DNA of 46,475 nucleotides from Micractinium sp. NFX-FRZ (GCA_029339195.1 JAPTJF010000477.1:1-46475), one strand, 5' to 3'. Positions 21,165-33,319 are shown, numbered from the stretch's first letter. Notes: generated from the letters alone by a model not told the origin. Program-made: numbers and translations.

Positions 21165-24100
21165 TCAGGAGCCGGAGCTGAGGTCGGGTGTGGGCGGCAG
21201 CAGCACCGTGTGGTGGCCGCTGGTCACCGTCCGCTTCACGCCACCCGCTGCGGGCGCCAGCCGCACGTATGGCACTGCTGCCTGCTGCTGCTGCTGCTGC
21301 TGGTGGTTGTGGGGGGGTGGGACCGCCGCTGGCAGGGGGCGGCTAGGCAGGCCACTGGAGGCGACACTGAGCCCATCAATCTCTTGCTGCAGGGCTGCAT
21401 TGCGTGAGGTGAGCGCTGCTATGTCTGCTGCCACCTGCTGCAGCAGCGGCCCCCTGGCTGAGATACTGCCACCGCCAGTACGGGCGCCAGCCGGCGCCAT
21501 GACACCGTAGCCAGCTGGTAATGGCCCAGCTGGCGCCAGGTCATCAAACACGTCTGACAGGGCGGCCCCGCTGTCAGCGTCATCCCACTCTGCTGCTGCC
21601 ACTGGCGTTGGCATGGGCGGCACAGCGGGAGGCAGCGGCATGGAGTCCCACAACGACTGCTGCTCGTGATACTGATAGGGTTGCTGTTCCAAGTGCTGGT
21701 GATGCTGCTGGTAGTGCTGCTCCTGGTGCGAGTGTGGCTGCTGCTGGTCCACTGCCCCCTCGCCGTCATCGCTGTCCAGAGCCGCCATCGCCTGCTGCAG
21801 CTCAGACAGCACGTCGCCCTCGTGTGACTGCCCCTGCAGTGCTGCACCCTGGCTGTGCTGCTGCTGCTGCTGCGCCTGCTGCGACCGCTGCCCCTCGTGC
21901 TGCCACGCAGCATGTGCAGGCCCCAAGGGCGCGCCACCGGTGCTGTGCTGGGGCGGAGCATAAGCCGGGGCGCCGGCGAGGCCGGCGGGCGTGCTGGCTG
22001 CAGGCAGCTGTGCAAGCTGCGGGGGCGCCAGGCCGGCTCCGCTGAGGACCGTCATGACCTGAGTGGGGGAGGCGGTGGGGGCGGAGGAAAGGAGGCAGGC
22101 AAGGATCAGCAGGCCTGCTCGCAGGACGGATGCCACCCCAGCCAGGTGAAGGCAACCAAATGCAATCATCGACTCGCAGCATGTACACGCCGCTGGCAAG
22201 GCAGCAGCCAGCCAGGACAGCCAGCACAAGCCAGCACAGGCCAAACAGGCCAGCCAAACGCAGTGCCAGGGACGCACCTCGACCACCTGCGCATGCAGCG
22301 CGCGAGCCTCCACCTGCTGCTGCTGCATCTGCCGCTGCGCCCGCCCCGCCTCTGCCTCCGCCTCATCCAGCTGGATCCTCAGCGCAGCATTCTGGGCAGC
22401 CAGGCTGCTCAGCTCCTGCTGCAGCACCAGGGCACCCGCGGGCTGCGCCGCCGCCCCTGCCCCCGATGCCGGCACCAGAGCAGAGCTGCCGTTGCGGCCG
22501 GCAGCAGCAGCAGCAACAGCGCTGGGCAGCTGTGACGACAGCTCCCGGTTCTGGCGCTGCAGGCGGCGCAGTGCTGCTGTCAGCGACGCCACCTGGTCCT
22601 CCAGGAACTCGACCTGCCGGCCGCTGCCGCTGCTGCTGCCCCCGCCGCGGGCGCCGCGCTTGCTGCGCTGCAGCTGCGGGCTGGGGCTGCCGGCACCGCC
22701 GCCATCGCCGCCGCTGCTGGGGGAAGGCTCCGGAGCCTTGGAGGCTGCTGGAGGCAGCCGCTCCTCTGCCTCATCTGAAGAGCCGCTGTTGCTACAGCTC
22801 TCCTCTTCCAGCTGCTTCCCAAAGGCATGGCCCCTGCGGCGGGCCTGCACTGCGCTGCCCACGGCGGCATCTGCTGCGGGAGCCAGCCCTGCCGCTGCCC
22901 CCGCCACCGGAGAGGGTGCGGCGCTGTCTGCATATTTGGAGAGCCGCACCATGCGGCGCAGGCTGGCCGCCTCCGCCTCCGACTGCTGCAGCCGCTCCTC
23001 CAGCCCTGCCTTGTCAGCGCTGAGCTGGCGGACAGCTGCTGCCAGCTCAGCCTGTTCTGCCTGCGCCTCTGTCAGCTCAGCCACCTGCACAGGGGCCGGG
23101 TGGGGGAAATGGTTTTTAGCAGGGCAGGCAGAGGTGAGAGAGACAGGCACCAGCAGCGGGGGATGGGGACACTGCTACATGCAGGCAGGCAGGCAGGGAG
23201 GCAGGCGGGCGGCAGGCTGCAGCGGTATGAAGTGTCCCCCAAGCTGCCGGTCACGTGGCTGTGCAGACAGCCGGCGCCTCTCCAATCATCCCTCAAACCC
23301 CCAAGGGCCACCCCACCTGTGCCTGTGCCTGTGCCAGCTGCTCTGCCAGCTGTGCATTCTGCTCGCACGCCCCTGCCAGCTGGCCTGCTGCGCTCCCCGC
23401 CTCCGCCTCTGCTGCCGCCGCACGCTCCGCCAGCTGCTGGTTCTGCTCAGCCAGTGCCGCTGCAGCCGCCCTCTGCTCCTCTGCCTCCTCGCGCAAGACC
23501 GCAGCCAGCTGCTCTGCAGCTTCCGCTGCCGCCTGCATCTGCTGCTGCAGGGAGGCCTGCGCCTGGCTGGCAGTTGCCACCTCAGCTTGCAGCTGCGCCA
23601 CCTGGCAGCGGAGCTCAACCGCGGCAGCAGCCTCTGCCTCAGCTGCCGTCGCTGCTTGCTGCCCCTCCGCCGCTAACGCTGCCTCCCGCTCACGGGCCGC
23701 CTCCAGCTGCTGCCTCAGCTCTTCCATGGCCGCCTCCAGTCTGCACACCTCGCCCGCTGCCTGCTGCGCAGCCGCCTGCGCCTCCTGCTGTGCTGCTGTC
23801 TCTGCTTGCACATGCGCTTTCAGCTCTTCCAGTGCTGCCACCTTATCCTGCAGCCGCGCCTCCAAGTCCCGCAGTGCTGCGGCATGAGCTGCATCATCGC
23901 GCTGCCGCTGCCGGTCGTGCGCTGCCAGCGCAGATTCCCGGCTGGCGACGTCTGCCAGGCTGGCGCTGAGCTGGCGCACGCGCCCCTCCAGCCGAACCTT
24001 GTCCTGCTGCAGCGTCGACACAGCACTGCGGGTGCAGGGCAGGGCAGCGTGAGGATAGGGGCGGGCAAGGAGGGACAAGGGTTGTCAGAAGGAGCTGAGA

Positions 24101-25090
24101 GGGGGCACGGAACTTGCAGCAGGTGGGACCAGCACGTGCGGAAGCGCCTGAATGTGCCGCTGTGCCGGCTGCTGCACACGCCCCCCACTAAGCATACCTT
24201 GCACCCTCGCCCCCGCCACCAAACAGGCACCAAACAGCTGCCTGATGTGCCACTCATGTGCGCCGCAGGCCCCAACAACACACCCTCACCCGCCCTCACC
24301 CCCGCCCTCACCTCTGCAGCGTGCTGACCGCCGCGGTACGCGCCCGTGCTGCCGTGCGGTACGCCTCCGCCTCCGACCTCGCCAGCTTCACCTCGCACTC
24401 CTGCTCCACCAGCAGCGTGCCCAGCAGCTGCTGCTGCCTCAGCGCCTGGCGGTGCAGCGACAGCAGCTGGTGCTGCAGCGCCGCCAGCTGGCGGCGGGCG
24501 CCGCGCAGGCCCTCCCGCAGCACATCTGCATCACCCTGCACCAGCTGCGCCTGGTCTGCCAGGGTCAGCAGGTGGTCCACCGCGGTTGGGGCTGCTGCTG
24601 TGCATGGGGTGGCGCAGGCGCGGCTGGCGGCCGGCGCGGGCGCTGCGCTCGTCGAGGCGGCAGCCCGCGGCTCGATGCTGCGGGTGCTGTGCTGGGCAGA
24701 GGCGGTGCTGGCAGCCCCAACTAGCCTGCTGGCTCCCCCAGCTTCGCCCGCTCTCAGGGCTGCCAAGCGGTCGGCTGCCAGCTGCAGCGTGTGGCGCTGC
24801 GGGGAGGGCGAGCCCTGCGGCGCGCCATCGCTGGCGGGCGAGCGGATGCCGCTGGGTGTGGTTTGGAGGCTGGCGGGCGTGGACGCCTCGGGGGTGCTCC
24901 CACGGCTGCCCTCCAGCTTGATGATGTAACTGCAGGTCTGTGGGTTTGATGGGGCACTGCTATCGGCCTGCAGGGGAGCTCAACAGACGGCGAGGGAGGC
25001 GGCGCTGGCGGTGGGCGGGCAAGGTCGTAGTAGCAGTGACGGCAAGCGGCGGCGATGGTGGGTTGAGTGCTCATTGCATTGGAAGGGCAT
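21165..25090 (-). CDS. Large coiled-coil protein of unknown function
   Basis: Secure exons are 24929-24312, 24025-23317, 23084-22278 and 22058-21165. A first exon 25090-25041 keeps phase and gives 1025 residues, but it uses a weak donor (GTCACT), so the N-terminus is uncertain. The middle 500 residues (about 150-560) are long heptad runs dominated by Ala, Glu, Gln and Leu. A less regular part with Ser/Gly-rich linkers follows, then a shorter coil (EFLEDQVASLTAALRRLQRQ), then a C-terminal region rich in Gln and His with a poly-Gln tract. STLQ repeats at the exon A/B junction. No enzyme motif is visible. A scaffold or cytoskeletal role is possible but only inferred from the coiled coils. Confidence 0.75.
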
Positions 25091-25798
25091 GGGGATGTCT
25101 CTCGTGCAGCGCGCACAGGACAGGACGCCCAGCAAGCTGCGCCTGCAGCAAGCAAACGACGGCAGCTAGGCCGGGAGCGCGGCAGCAGTGGCTGCTGCTC
25201 AAATGCACTCACAGATGAGCAAACAGACACGAGGGACGCGCAAACTTCCGACTGAGCGGGTCGCGTTGTTAAACTCTCAGCTGCTTACCTCGCCCAATCA
25301 GTGTAGGGGCACCCGCAGCGCGGTGGGTATTGGCTGGATGGTCGACTCGACCGCCATGCAGACCAGCGTGGGTATGTGTGTGGCCGCCAGCGCCCGCCAC
25401 GCTGGCGTCGGCAGGTGCCGGCACTGCACAGGTGGTGCGCCTGCCTGAAGAAGCTTCCCTTGAGAGGCTGATACATTTACAGTGTGCAACTTCCACATAC
25501 ATCTCAACATATCCTAAAAAGCAGTACTGATTTCTCACAGAAACAGTTTATCAAGAGGCTCGAGCATCCTTCAATGCCTACCATGGTGAGAGCTGACGGG
25601 CATCGCTTGACAAGCCAGGAAACAATCATTAGCACTGGACCAGCATACAGTGAAGCCATCGATCCCTGACAGGGAACAGAGATTGCCGACCAAACGTTGC
25701 GTGAAAACTCAGGGAAAAAACTCACTCAAGAAACAAAAGCATCCTGCCCGCTGCCTGCCGCAGCCTGCCCCCTTGTACAGCTGCAGCCTCTTCCTGTC
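25091..25798. other. Intergenic region upstream of the coiled-coil gene
   Basis: It holds the promoter and perhaps a leader intron of the coiled-coil gene (donor GTGAGT near 25208, acceptor TTGCTGCAG near 25136 on the minus strand) and the 3' UTR of the lumenal phosphatase-like gene. The part from 25440 to 25740 is distinctly AT-richer than the coding regions. No gene was recognised. Confidence 0.4.
25477..25481 (-). terminator. TGTAA poly(A) signal for the lumenal phosphatase-like gene
   Basis: Minus-strand TGTAA lies about 318 bases past the stop at 25799 and inside the AT-richer stretch expected for a 3' UTR. Confidence 0.5.
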
Positions 25799-26372
25799 TC
25801 ACACGCACTGCGGCGGGCGGGGGCAGGCCAGGGAGGAGGGCGGCGGCGGCCGCTCCTCGCCGCTCAGCTGCAGGCGCCGCGCCTCTCCGGGCGCAAAGGC
25901 GTAGGTGTGGTGCGAGCGCAGGTCAACTCCTAGCACGCCTGCCTGCAGCACCGACAGGTTGTCCGAGTCGGGTGAGATGATGACCTGCATGAGCATGGGT
26001 GGGAGGGGAGGCGGGGTGCAGACCGGAATGAAACGCAAGGCAGGATGAAAGAGTGGGCAAGCCGCTCCGTGCCCTTGTGCCCAACAATGCTCGGTCGGCC
26101 CCCGGGCTCTTGTCGCCAGCTGCTCCAACCCTGCCCATCTCCTAGCACCAGCTGCGTGCAGCTTACCACTGCACTGCCCTGGTATTGCGTTTCCAAAAGG
26201 CTCAGCAGCTGCCGTCCCCGCACCAGCACGTCTGCACTGCTCTCGTGCACCTGCAGGGCAAGGGCTTACTGGGGTGGGGGGGTAATAGTTTAACTGGCAG
26301 CCCGGCCAATGCCCAACGGACACGACCCCCAGCCCAGCACTGATCTCCAGAGTGCAAAAGTAGCAGCCCTGC

Positions 26373-26404
<32 letters not shown>

Positions 26405-27851
26405 TGGCAAGGGGGGCAACTCACGGTGCCGTCGACGTTGCGCCCCGGCCGCCAGGTGGGCGCCAGCGCGTCGCCCGCCGCGAGCGCCGCCGCCACCTCG
26501 CCCAGCGGCAGCCGCTCCAGCTCCCCCACGCCGCGGGCATCCAGGAAAGAGAACTCCGGGACGATGCGGGAGCGACCCACCCCTGTGAGCGCCCCCAGGA
26601 TCTCAGCTGTCTGGTACCTGCGCATGAGAGGCAGGCAGGCGGGTGTTCATTGCACACATAGGTCGCATCATGACCCTCCCACCGCTGCCCCAGAGCTGTG
26701 CCGCCACCTACACGGTTTGTGATTTCAGGTAAGCTTGCACACACTCTGCGTGATGAGGCGCAGCCAACGTACGCGTTTTGTGTGATGGAGGGCCAGATCC
26801 AGTCTGGCGAGTCGAGCCCCAAGTCACGCAGCTGGCGCACAGTGGATTGGAAGACCTGCTGGGGGAAGGGAGGGGTGAGGTGATCCGGTAGAGACAGTGT
26901 TGGGGACGCAGGCCAGGCGCATGGTGGACTGGCAGTGGGGAGCGGAGCGACACGGCAAGGGGGGCCCAGGGTAGAGGCGGCGGGCAGCGGTGGCTGGCCG
27001 GCAGCGATGCAGAGCGCATTGCGCATGCATCAGCCAGGATGACGTACCTCAAGCACCCCCTGCCACACCTGTGGGGCGTCATCACCCCGCGCACCTGGCG
27101 CTTGCCGTTGCGGGACAGCCCCAAAGTCATCGACGTCTTGGAGACTGCACGATGGTCGCAGGCGGCAATGGTCTGAGCCAAGGGGTGCAGGGATGGGACA
27201 CGAGCCCCAGGCCCAAGGAACGAGGCTCCTCGAGTCTCCTTCGAAGCAAGGCGCAATGCCTGCAATGCCTTGGCCCAAGTCAGCATACAGCATGGCCCAG
27301 CATGGCGCAGCATGGCAGCACCCCACTAGGCATGGCAGCTGCCGCCCAGCAGCGCACTGCAGGCACCTGGGTTTGTGAGCACGTAGCCCGCTGCCTCCGC
27401 TTCGCTCTCTCCCGCCCGCACCAGATAGTATGTGTTCTTCAATTCATCAGGCTCAACTGGGAACTGCAGCAGGCCAGAGGCTGTTGAGGGAGCGGGAGGA
27501 GCAGGGCAACGGCAGTTGAGGGCAGGTGGCAGGAGGCAGGACAAGCATGTGCGCTTCTTGCAGCATTGCACCCACGAGCACATCTCAGCTCTAAGTGCAA
27601 GATGGCGGCAGATGAACGCAGGCGGCGCCCTTACCAGCAGCTGGGCGGGGAGCGGCTAAGGAGCCTCCCACCGCCACTGCCGCCGCCGCCAGCGATAGCA
27701 GCTGTCGCCTGCTCATGTGCTGCTCCTCTTGCTGCTGCTCGGCTTTCACATGGTGCTGGGCAGGCAAGGCAGCGTGGGGTGCGCCCTGGGCAAGTGGGGC
27801 GCGATGCAAACCCCTATTCGGCTGAGTGGCGCTGGGGAGCAAGGCGCGCAT
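25799..27851 (-). CDS. Thylakoid-lumen histidine-phosphatase-like protein lacking the catalytic histidines
   Basis: Seven exons: 27851-27635, 27480-27367, 27144-27095, 26855-26773, 26617-26425, 26250-26167 and 25984-25799, giving 308 residues. The N-terminus is bipartite: a stromal transit-like part (1-45), then twin arginines (R48, R49) and a hydrophobic run ending APRPAA, the layout of a Tat-routed lumen protein. The body follows the phosphoglycerate mutase / histidine phosphatase fold: YYLVRAGESEAEAAG (90-104), NAYQTAEILGAL (154-165), FLDARGVGELERLPLGE, and VIISPDSDNLSVLQAG (248-263). In active enzymes the first motif is RHGE and the fourth has a second His; here they are Ala95 and Pro252, and the helix arginine before QTAE is missing too. 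It therefore probably binds something without catalysis. The next gene is divergent, 243 bases away. Confidence 0.8.
26373..26404. repeat. (CTGG)8 simple repeat
   Basis: Eight perfect tetranucleotide units lie in the intron between exons 5 and 6 of the lumenal phosphatase-like gene, close to the exon 5 donor. Confidence 0.85.
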
Positions 27852-28094
27852 TTCTTGGAGTTTGATCAAACCAGTCTTTGCAAGTGCCACAGTGATCGGT
27901 TTACTCTGAAGAGCCTTGCTTGTGTAGACACCGTGTTTTGCGCGCGCCCATGCTGAGCTTGCTGCAACAGTTCGGTTGCCCTCAGCCCTCGTCTAATCAA
28001 AGCCGCAAAGGAGCCCCCGCCCAAGGCCCACGGCCAGCAACCGCGGAATAGCGTGGCTCCCACGAATGGCCTGACTGGCTTTAGCTGCTACACT
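27852..28094. promoter_or_regulatory. Compact bidirectional promoter
   Basis: Only 243 bases separate the start codons of the divergent lumenal phosphatase-like gene and the 979-residue coiled-coil gene, so both promoters must overlap or share elements. No named motif was identified. Confidence 0.5.
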
Positions 28095-31000
28095 ATGTTC
28101 TCCTGCTTTGGCGGGGGCAACAGGGACCCCGAGTGGGCAGCCCACGCGCAGTATGGGGCGCACACGGTGAGAGGGCCCCAAGCCTGCCCCTGCCTGCCAC
28201 CAGCTGTCGGCGAGGCCGCAGCTGTTGCTGGTGCTTCCCTCCAACAGAGTGTTCCCCTGCTGATTTTGCAGACCAGCGCTCGGACGCGCGTGCTGGACGT
28301 CCTGGCAGAGGAGCTGGAGGAGCGTTTTGCGTCGCTGAGCCCGGCGGCGGCAGTGGCGGCGGGGCGGCACAGCACTGCCCACAGCCAGGAGCTGCTGAGC
28401 CGCCGCCTGTATGGCGCCAACCTGCCCAGCGCTGAGCTCAGCCAGTGCCGCGACTTGCTGCGCAAGCTGGGGGCGATCGATGCTGCTCGGGGCGCCGCCG
28501 AGTCGGTGCGTGCGCGCCGGCGCCGCGCTTGCCAGCACAGGCGGCGGGCGGCAGCACATGCTTGTGCCCGCCTGGCTCGTTCCTGCCTGCCTGGTCGTCG
28601 CAATCTGTCCGCAATCTTGCTGTTTCATCGATGCCGGTACCCTGCGCCTGCTTTGCTTCACGCGTGCAGGAGCTCCAGCAGCTGTCTGCCCAGTTTAAGG
28701 CTGCAGAGACGGCACACCGACAGGCGGAGTTTGCGCGGGCGCGGGCAGAGGCCATCGCCACGGCCAGGTGGGTGCTGCTCAGGATGCAGACAAGGGCCAT
28801 GCAGGATTTGGAACTGTCACTGTGCTGCCTGGGATGATGTGCTGTTGGCCATCGCTGGGCAATTTCTCCCTCCCTGCCGTGCCTTTCCTCACCCGGTGCC
28901 TCTCTGCCGTGCAGGGGCGAGGCGCTGATGCATGCACAGCAGGCCACGCGTGAGATGGAGACGCAGAATGTGCAGCTGGTGGAGATGCTGCACCAGGTGC
29001 TGCCCTTGGTGGGCATCGAGGCGGAGATTACGCCTTTCAAGGCGGCCCCGCTGCCCGCGCCGCCGGCAGGTGGGTGGGTGCCTGCAGGGTGGGTGGGGGC
29101 CGAGAGTAGTATGTGACACACGCATGGCATGCCAGGTGGATGCATATCAACCAGGCAGCAGTGCATGCACAGCACCATGCATACCTCATCCCTGGTATGT
29201 TTGCAGGAATAGCTGAAGGCGCCGTGGGTACCATCACGTGGTGGACATACCAACCCTCACCCTCCCCCATCCTCCTGGGCCTTCCACTCAACAACTCACC
29301 TCGACTCCCTGCAGGCGGCAGCAGCGGCGAGCCGGTGCCCTCCGTGCGCCACAGCATCTTCTCCAAGCAGCAGCTGGCCATGGTGGCAGCCAGCATCAGC
29401 CAGCTGCCGCGGCAGTCCATTGCGGCGCTGCCGACCCAGCGCTCGCAGCGGCAGTGGGAAGCGGAGCACGCAGAGCCAGAGGCGATGGCGCGCAGGCGGG
29501 AGCGGCAGCTGCAGCGGATGGCGCAGGGGGAGGAGGAGGCGCTGAGATACCGCGCCTCCCAGCAGGAACAGGCCCGCCAGATGGAGCAGGAGCGCCAGCT
29601 GGCCCAGGAGCAGGAGGCTGCGGAGCGCCGGCGGAGGCAGCGGCGGCAAAGCAGCAGCCGCCCCGGGTCGCGGCAGAGCAGCCGGGAGCGCGGCAGCCGG
29701 CGGGGCAGCCAGGAGGCTCCGGCGGAGCAGGCGGTGCGCGCCTCGCTGGATGCCGACCAGCTGTCTGGCTTCACTGTCTACACAAACGAGCTGGAGACGG
29801 CAGAGCAGCAGGGCGTGGATGAGGGTGAGGTGTCGCGGCCGCAGCCGGTGGTGGCGCTGCCGAAGCGGCGCGCCTCTGCCGGCCCGGAGCGCGACTCCCA
29901 GGGCAGCGGCGTGCAGTGGCGCAGCATCAGCTCTGCGGCGCTGTCCAGCCGCTCGGCCTCTGAGCCGGGGCAGGGGGAGGGGGAGGAGGTGCACGCGCAG
30001 CGGGACCAGTGGCTCGAGCAGCAGGTGGCGGCGCATCAATCGCAGGGCAGCCTGCGTGGCAGCCGCGGCAGCTCCCACCAGCAGCGGGGCTCCCAGGAGC
30101 AGGCGGCGCCAGCAGATGCAGGGCAGCAGCCTAACAAGCTGTACCGGCATGCCCGCCAGCTGTCAAAGCTGGTGCTGCCTGGTCTGGATGCCTCGCAGGT
30201 GAGCCTGGGCTGCAAGTAGGCAGGATATGGCTGGCTGCAGCGGGCGCACTGCTCCTGTTGCATGATGCAGCTTTGCAGGCCATCCTTACGCCGCCCTGCG
30301 CTGCTCTCATGACCTGTGTGCCTCCTGGTCTCCTGTGCCACGCTGCCTAGCGCACACCTCACTTCTCCGTCAACATCCCATCTCACCTCCCATGCCCTGC
30401 CCCCACTGCCTGCAGCTGGACAGCCTGGTGCGCATCGGCGCCAGCATGCAGTCCCCTGACCCGCACGCACGTGGAGGGCGCCAGCAGTCGCCGGTGGAGG
30501 TGGTGCAGCAGCTGCTGCCAGCGGGGCTGGAGGAGGCGGTGGCACAGCTGGACAGCAGCATCAACCCGCTGCAGAGCAGCGAGAATGCGCAGGCCTTCCT
30601 GTCGGAACTGCAGGCGGAGCTGCAGCGGCAGGGGGGCAGCGGCGGGGACGGGATTGACCATGGCCACGACGCGACCGGCTACGACTTTTACATGGGCACC
30701 AAGTTCCCGGGGGCGGGCACCTGGGTCAGGTGAGGGGCAGGGTATGGGGCTGACGGGTGGTTTGCTGCTGGGAATGAGGCTGGCTGGGCAGCCTAGTGCC
30801 AGTGCAGATGCTCCTGCCTGCCCTGCGCTCTACTGCGCCCATGCCATGCCATGTGTGCTCCGCCACATGGCACCACATGTCTTGTCTCCATATCTTGCCA
30901 CGCTGGCGGCACGCACAGGGCTTACAAAATCTGACCCTCACCTGCCTCCTGGCGCTCCGTCCTCTTTCTTGTGCAGCCCCTCCCTGGCCGCCATGCTGGC

Positions 31001-32444
31001 GCACAAGAAGGGGTACAACCCGCTGCTGGAGGGTGGGGAGCCCTCCCCTCCCTCCCACATCAAGGCGGTGTTTGGCACCAACGAGGACAAGGAGTTCTAC
31101 GGGCCCATGGCGGGTGAGGGGGGGGGACGTCTTCATGTGCCTGTGCTCGGCGTGGCTGGACCTGCAGTTGTGGTGTGTTTACGGAGTAGTTTGCATTGGC
31201 CGCTTGTGGTCATGTTCAAGGGCCCATGCAAGTGAGTGGGGAGCGATGCTCTCTGCCAGACCTGGGCTGACCTGCCTGTACTGCATGTGCTAGCGGGCAC
31301 AGAGGAGTGATGGGGACACGTGTGGGAAAGCCTGGAGCTGCTGCCTGACCTGCACTGCCTGCTGAACCAGCCTGGCCCATGCCACCAACTGTCTGCAGCC
31401 CATTTGAACCGTCAGGAGCAGCCTGGCGCTGTGCGCGCGGCGCCGGCTGCGCGGCATCCCCCGGCCCGCCTGCCCCCCGCTGCCTCAGCAGAGAGCATCC
31501 AGGGCCCCCAGCGCCAGCCTCCCAGCAACCGCAGCAGCTTTGATGCGGGCCACCGGCCTGCAGCTGATCATGACTATCATCACCAGGTGGCGGCAGAGGC
31601 AGCGCGGCAGGCGGCTGCAGCCGCGCCTCTGGCGCTGCCTGCTCCGGCGCCTGTGGGCAGCCTGCGCCAGGGCTCTGTGGACCAGCCGCCAGCGCAGCAG
31701 CCGCCTCAGCGTCGTCAGGCAGCCCTGCGTAGCGGCTTCCAGCCCATGGGCATGCACGCTCAGGCGTCCATGGGACTGTCGCAGCAGCTGCCGGGGCAGG
31801 CTCAGCTGGCGCCGCCCCAGCCTCGGCGCAGCAGCGTGGCAGTCAGCCAGCTGGGCGGCGGCGGAAGCCATCGCAGCAGCGCCAGCTCCCTGGCTGACGA
31901 GAACCACCAGGCAGGAGCAGGCACAGCTTCGATGCAGGGCGGCGCCGCTGCTGGCCTGCCGCACCGCAGGTCGCAGCAGCAGCAGCAGCAGCAGCAGCAT
32001 CCCACCAAGCGCAGCCTGGACTCGATGAGGGCCAGCGTGAGCGGCTCCGGGCCTGGAGCACAGAGCATCCAGGCCAGCCTGCATGCGGTGGATGCAGCGA
32101 TGGCGGCCCTGCGCAATGCCAACCCCCACCTGTCGCGGGACCAGCAGCAGGCGCAGCAGCAGCGTGCAGCGCCGCCGCAGCCAGCTCAGCAGGCCCAGCA
32201 GCAGCAGCAGCAGCATTATGGGCCTTCTGGAGGCGTGGCTGCTGCAGCTGCGGGCATGCCTGGCGCCCGGGGCGGGGTGCCGCGGCCGGCGCACCACACC
32301 CGCACCCGCAGCTTGCCAGATGTGCCTGCACTAGATCTGCCCCTGGCGGCGCAGGGCGAGGGGCAGCGCCGCCAGCAGCAGCAGCACAAGGCAGTGCCGG
32401 CAGGGGCGGGCGGGCCTGGCCGGCGACCGCAGCCCCGGCACTGA
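28095..32444 (+). CDS. Gln/Ala/Ser-rich coiled-coil protein, unknown function
   Basis: Eight exons: 28095-28166, 28272-28505, 28670-28767, 28915-29069, 29315-30198, 30416-30729, 30977-31113 and 31399-32444, giving 979 residues. It begins MFSCFGGG, then has helical segments (RVLDVLAEELEERFASL, and a coil around 104-165 with ETQNVQLVEMLHQVLPLVGI). A second charged helix rich in Arg, Gln and Glu covers about 240-310. Ser/Arg- and Gln-rich low complexity fills much of the rest, with poly-Gln runs in the last exon and RTRSLPDVPALDLPL near the end. No catalytic motif was seen. Moderately conserved islands such as FYGPM and KKGYNPLLEGG may be short binding motifs. It could be a scaffold, but nothing in the sequence proves it. 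Confidence 0.75.
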
Positions 32445-32521
32445 ACTGTGTTGCTTTGGTTGTTTAACTTGTTGCTTTTTGTATGTGACTGACTCGCCAG
32501 GTAGTTTGACGTGTTCAATAT

Positions 32522-32526
32522 TGTAA
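32522..32526 (+). terminator. TGTAA poly(A) signal for the Gln-rich protein gene
   Basis: TGTAAC lies 78 bases past the stop codon, within an AT-rich stretch that contrasts with the coding sequence. The following bases to 32874 show no coding sense and likely include the 3' UTR of the convergent small gene. Confidence 0.65.
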
Positions 32527-32874
32527 CTATACGAGCAAAGTGCAGAAGCACCCTGGGTGTGAAGGAGGGGAATGCAGTGGTCAAGGCAATGGGGGAGGGG
32601 CTGCAGGCCTGTGTTTGAGTGCACATAGATTAAATCTGCTCACGAGCTTCTAAGCTCAGCATAAACAAGTGGCAGATGACAGAATGGTCTATACGCATAT
32701 GAGAACCGTCTCCCAGCTCAGCATGCAGGATTGATGGGGGCGGATGAAGGGAACATGAAACAAGCAATGCGCATCTCTCAGCTCATCGAGGATTGAGAAT
32801 GCCGTGGGCGATTGCAGTCCGCGTGCATTGAAAAGTGTTCATGCATCTCAGCATGGTCTGGTTTGGGCCTGTTT

Positions 32875-33319
32875 CTACAGGTGGAAGCGGCGGCTGCTGC
32901 CCTTGACAGAGCCGCTGCCAGCGGTGAGCAGGAAGCGGGAGTGCAGGCTGCCCTTCACGGAGCCGCTGCCAGCAGAGAGCAGGAAGCGGGAGTGCAGGCG
33001 GTGGATGCCCGCAGCCATCTCCTGCTGGCTGTGGGGGTGCACCTTGCTGGCCTGGACGGTAGCCATGGTGAGCTGCAGCTTGCGGCCGAGTGCGGAAGGG
33101 CGGGTGGCGCTGCACAAAGGGCGACGGATGGGCAGGTGAAGGTGCGGGGTCAGCGCACTCGAGCTAGCTGCGGGCGGGTGAGTGGTGGGGTGGTGGGAGG
33201 CTTGCGTGCGTCCGCGCGAATGCATGCCTCATATGCAAGGCGTCACTTCACCTGATTGGGCGCATGAACGACAGCGCGAGCAGGGCGCAGAGCAGGAGCA
33301 CACGGGTGAGGCGCGCCAT
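32875..33319 (-). CDS. Small probable secreted protein with an internal 17-residue repeat
   Basis: Two exons: 33319-33252 and 33163-32875, giving 118 residues. The first exon encodes MARLTRVLLLCALLALSF, a good signal peptide or signal anchor, and ends at a clean GTGAAG donor. The in-phase acceptor is a TAG three codons after a stronger-looking CAG that would be out of phase, so the junction is weaker than elsewhere. The mature part is basic and ends with two near-identical 17-residue units, LHSRFLLSAGSGSVKGS and LHSRFLLTAGSGSVKGS. No cysteines suggest a disulfide-rich toxin or defensin. No family was recognised. It converges with the Gln-rich gene and lies just upstream of the PFK gene end. 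Confidence 0.45.
32897..32998. repeat. 51-bp tandem duplication inside the small secreted-protein gene
   Basis: Two head-to-tail 51-base units (32897-32947 and 32948-32998) differ at only a few bases. The length is a multiple of three, and the encoded 17-residue unit changes at one residue only (Ser to Thr), so the frame has been kept after duplication. Confidence 0.85.

Noticed and set aside
22130..23969. Several long + strand frames opposite the coiled-coil gene
   Set aside because: They mirror Ala/Glu/Gln-rich coiled-coil codons as Ala/Ser/Cys/Leu runs and ignore the intron borders; shadow frames.
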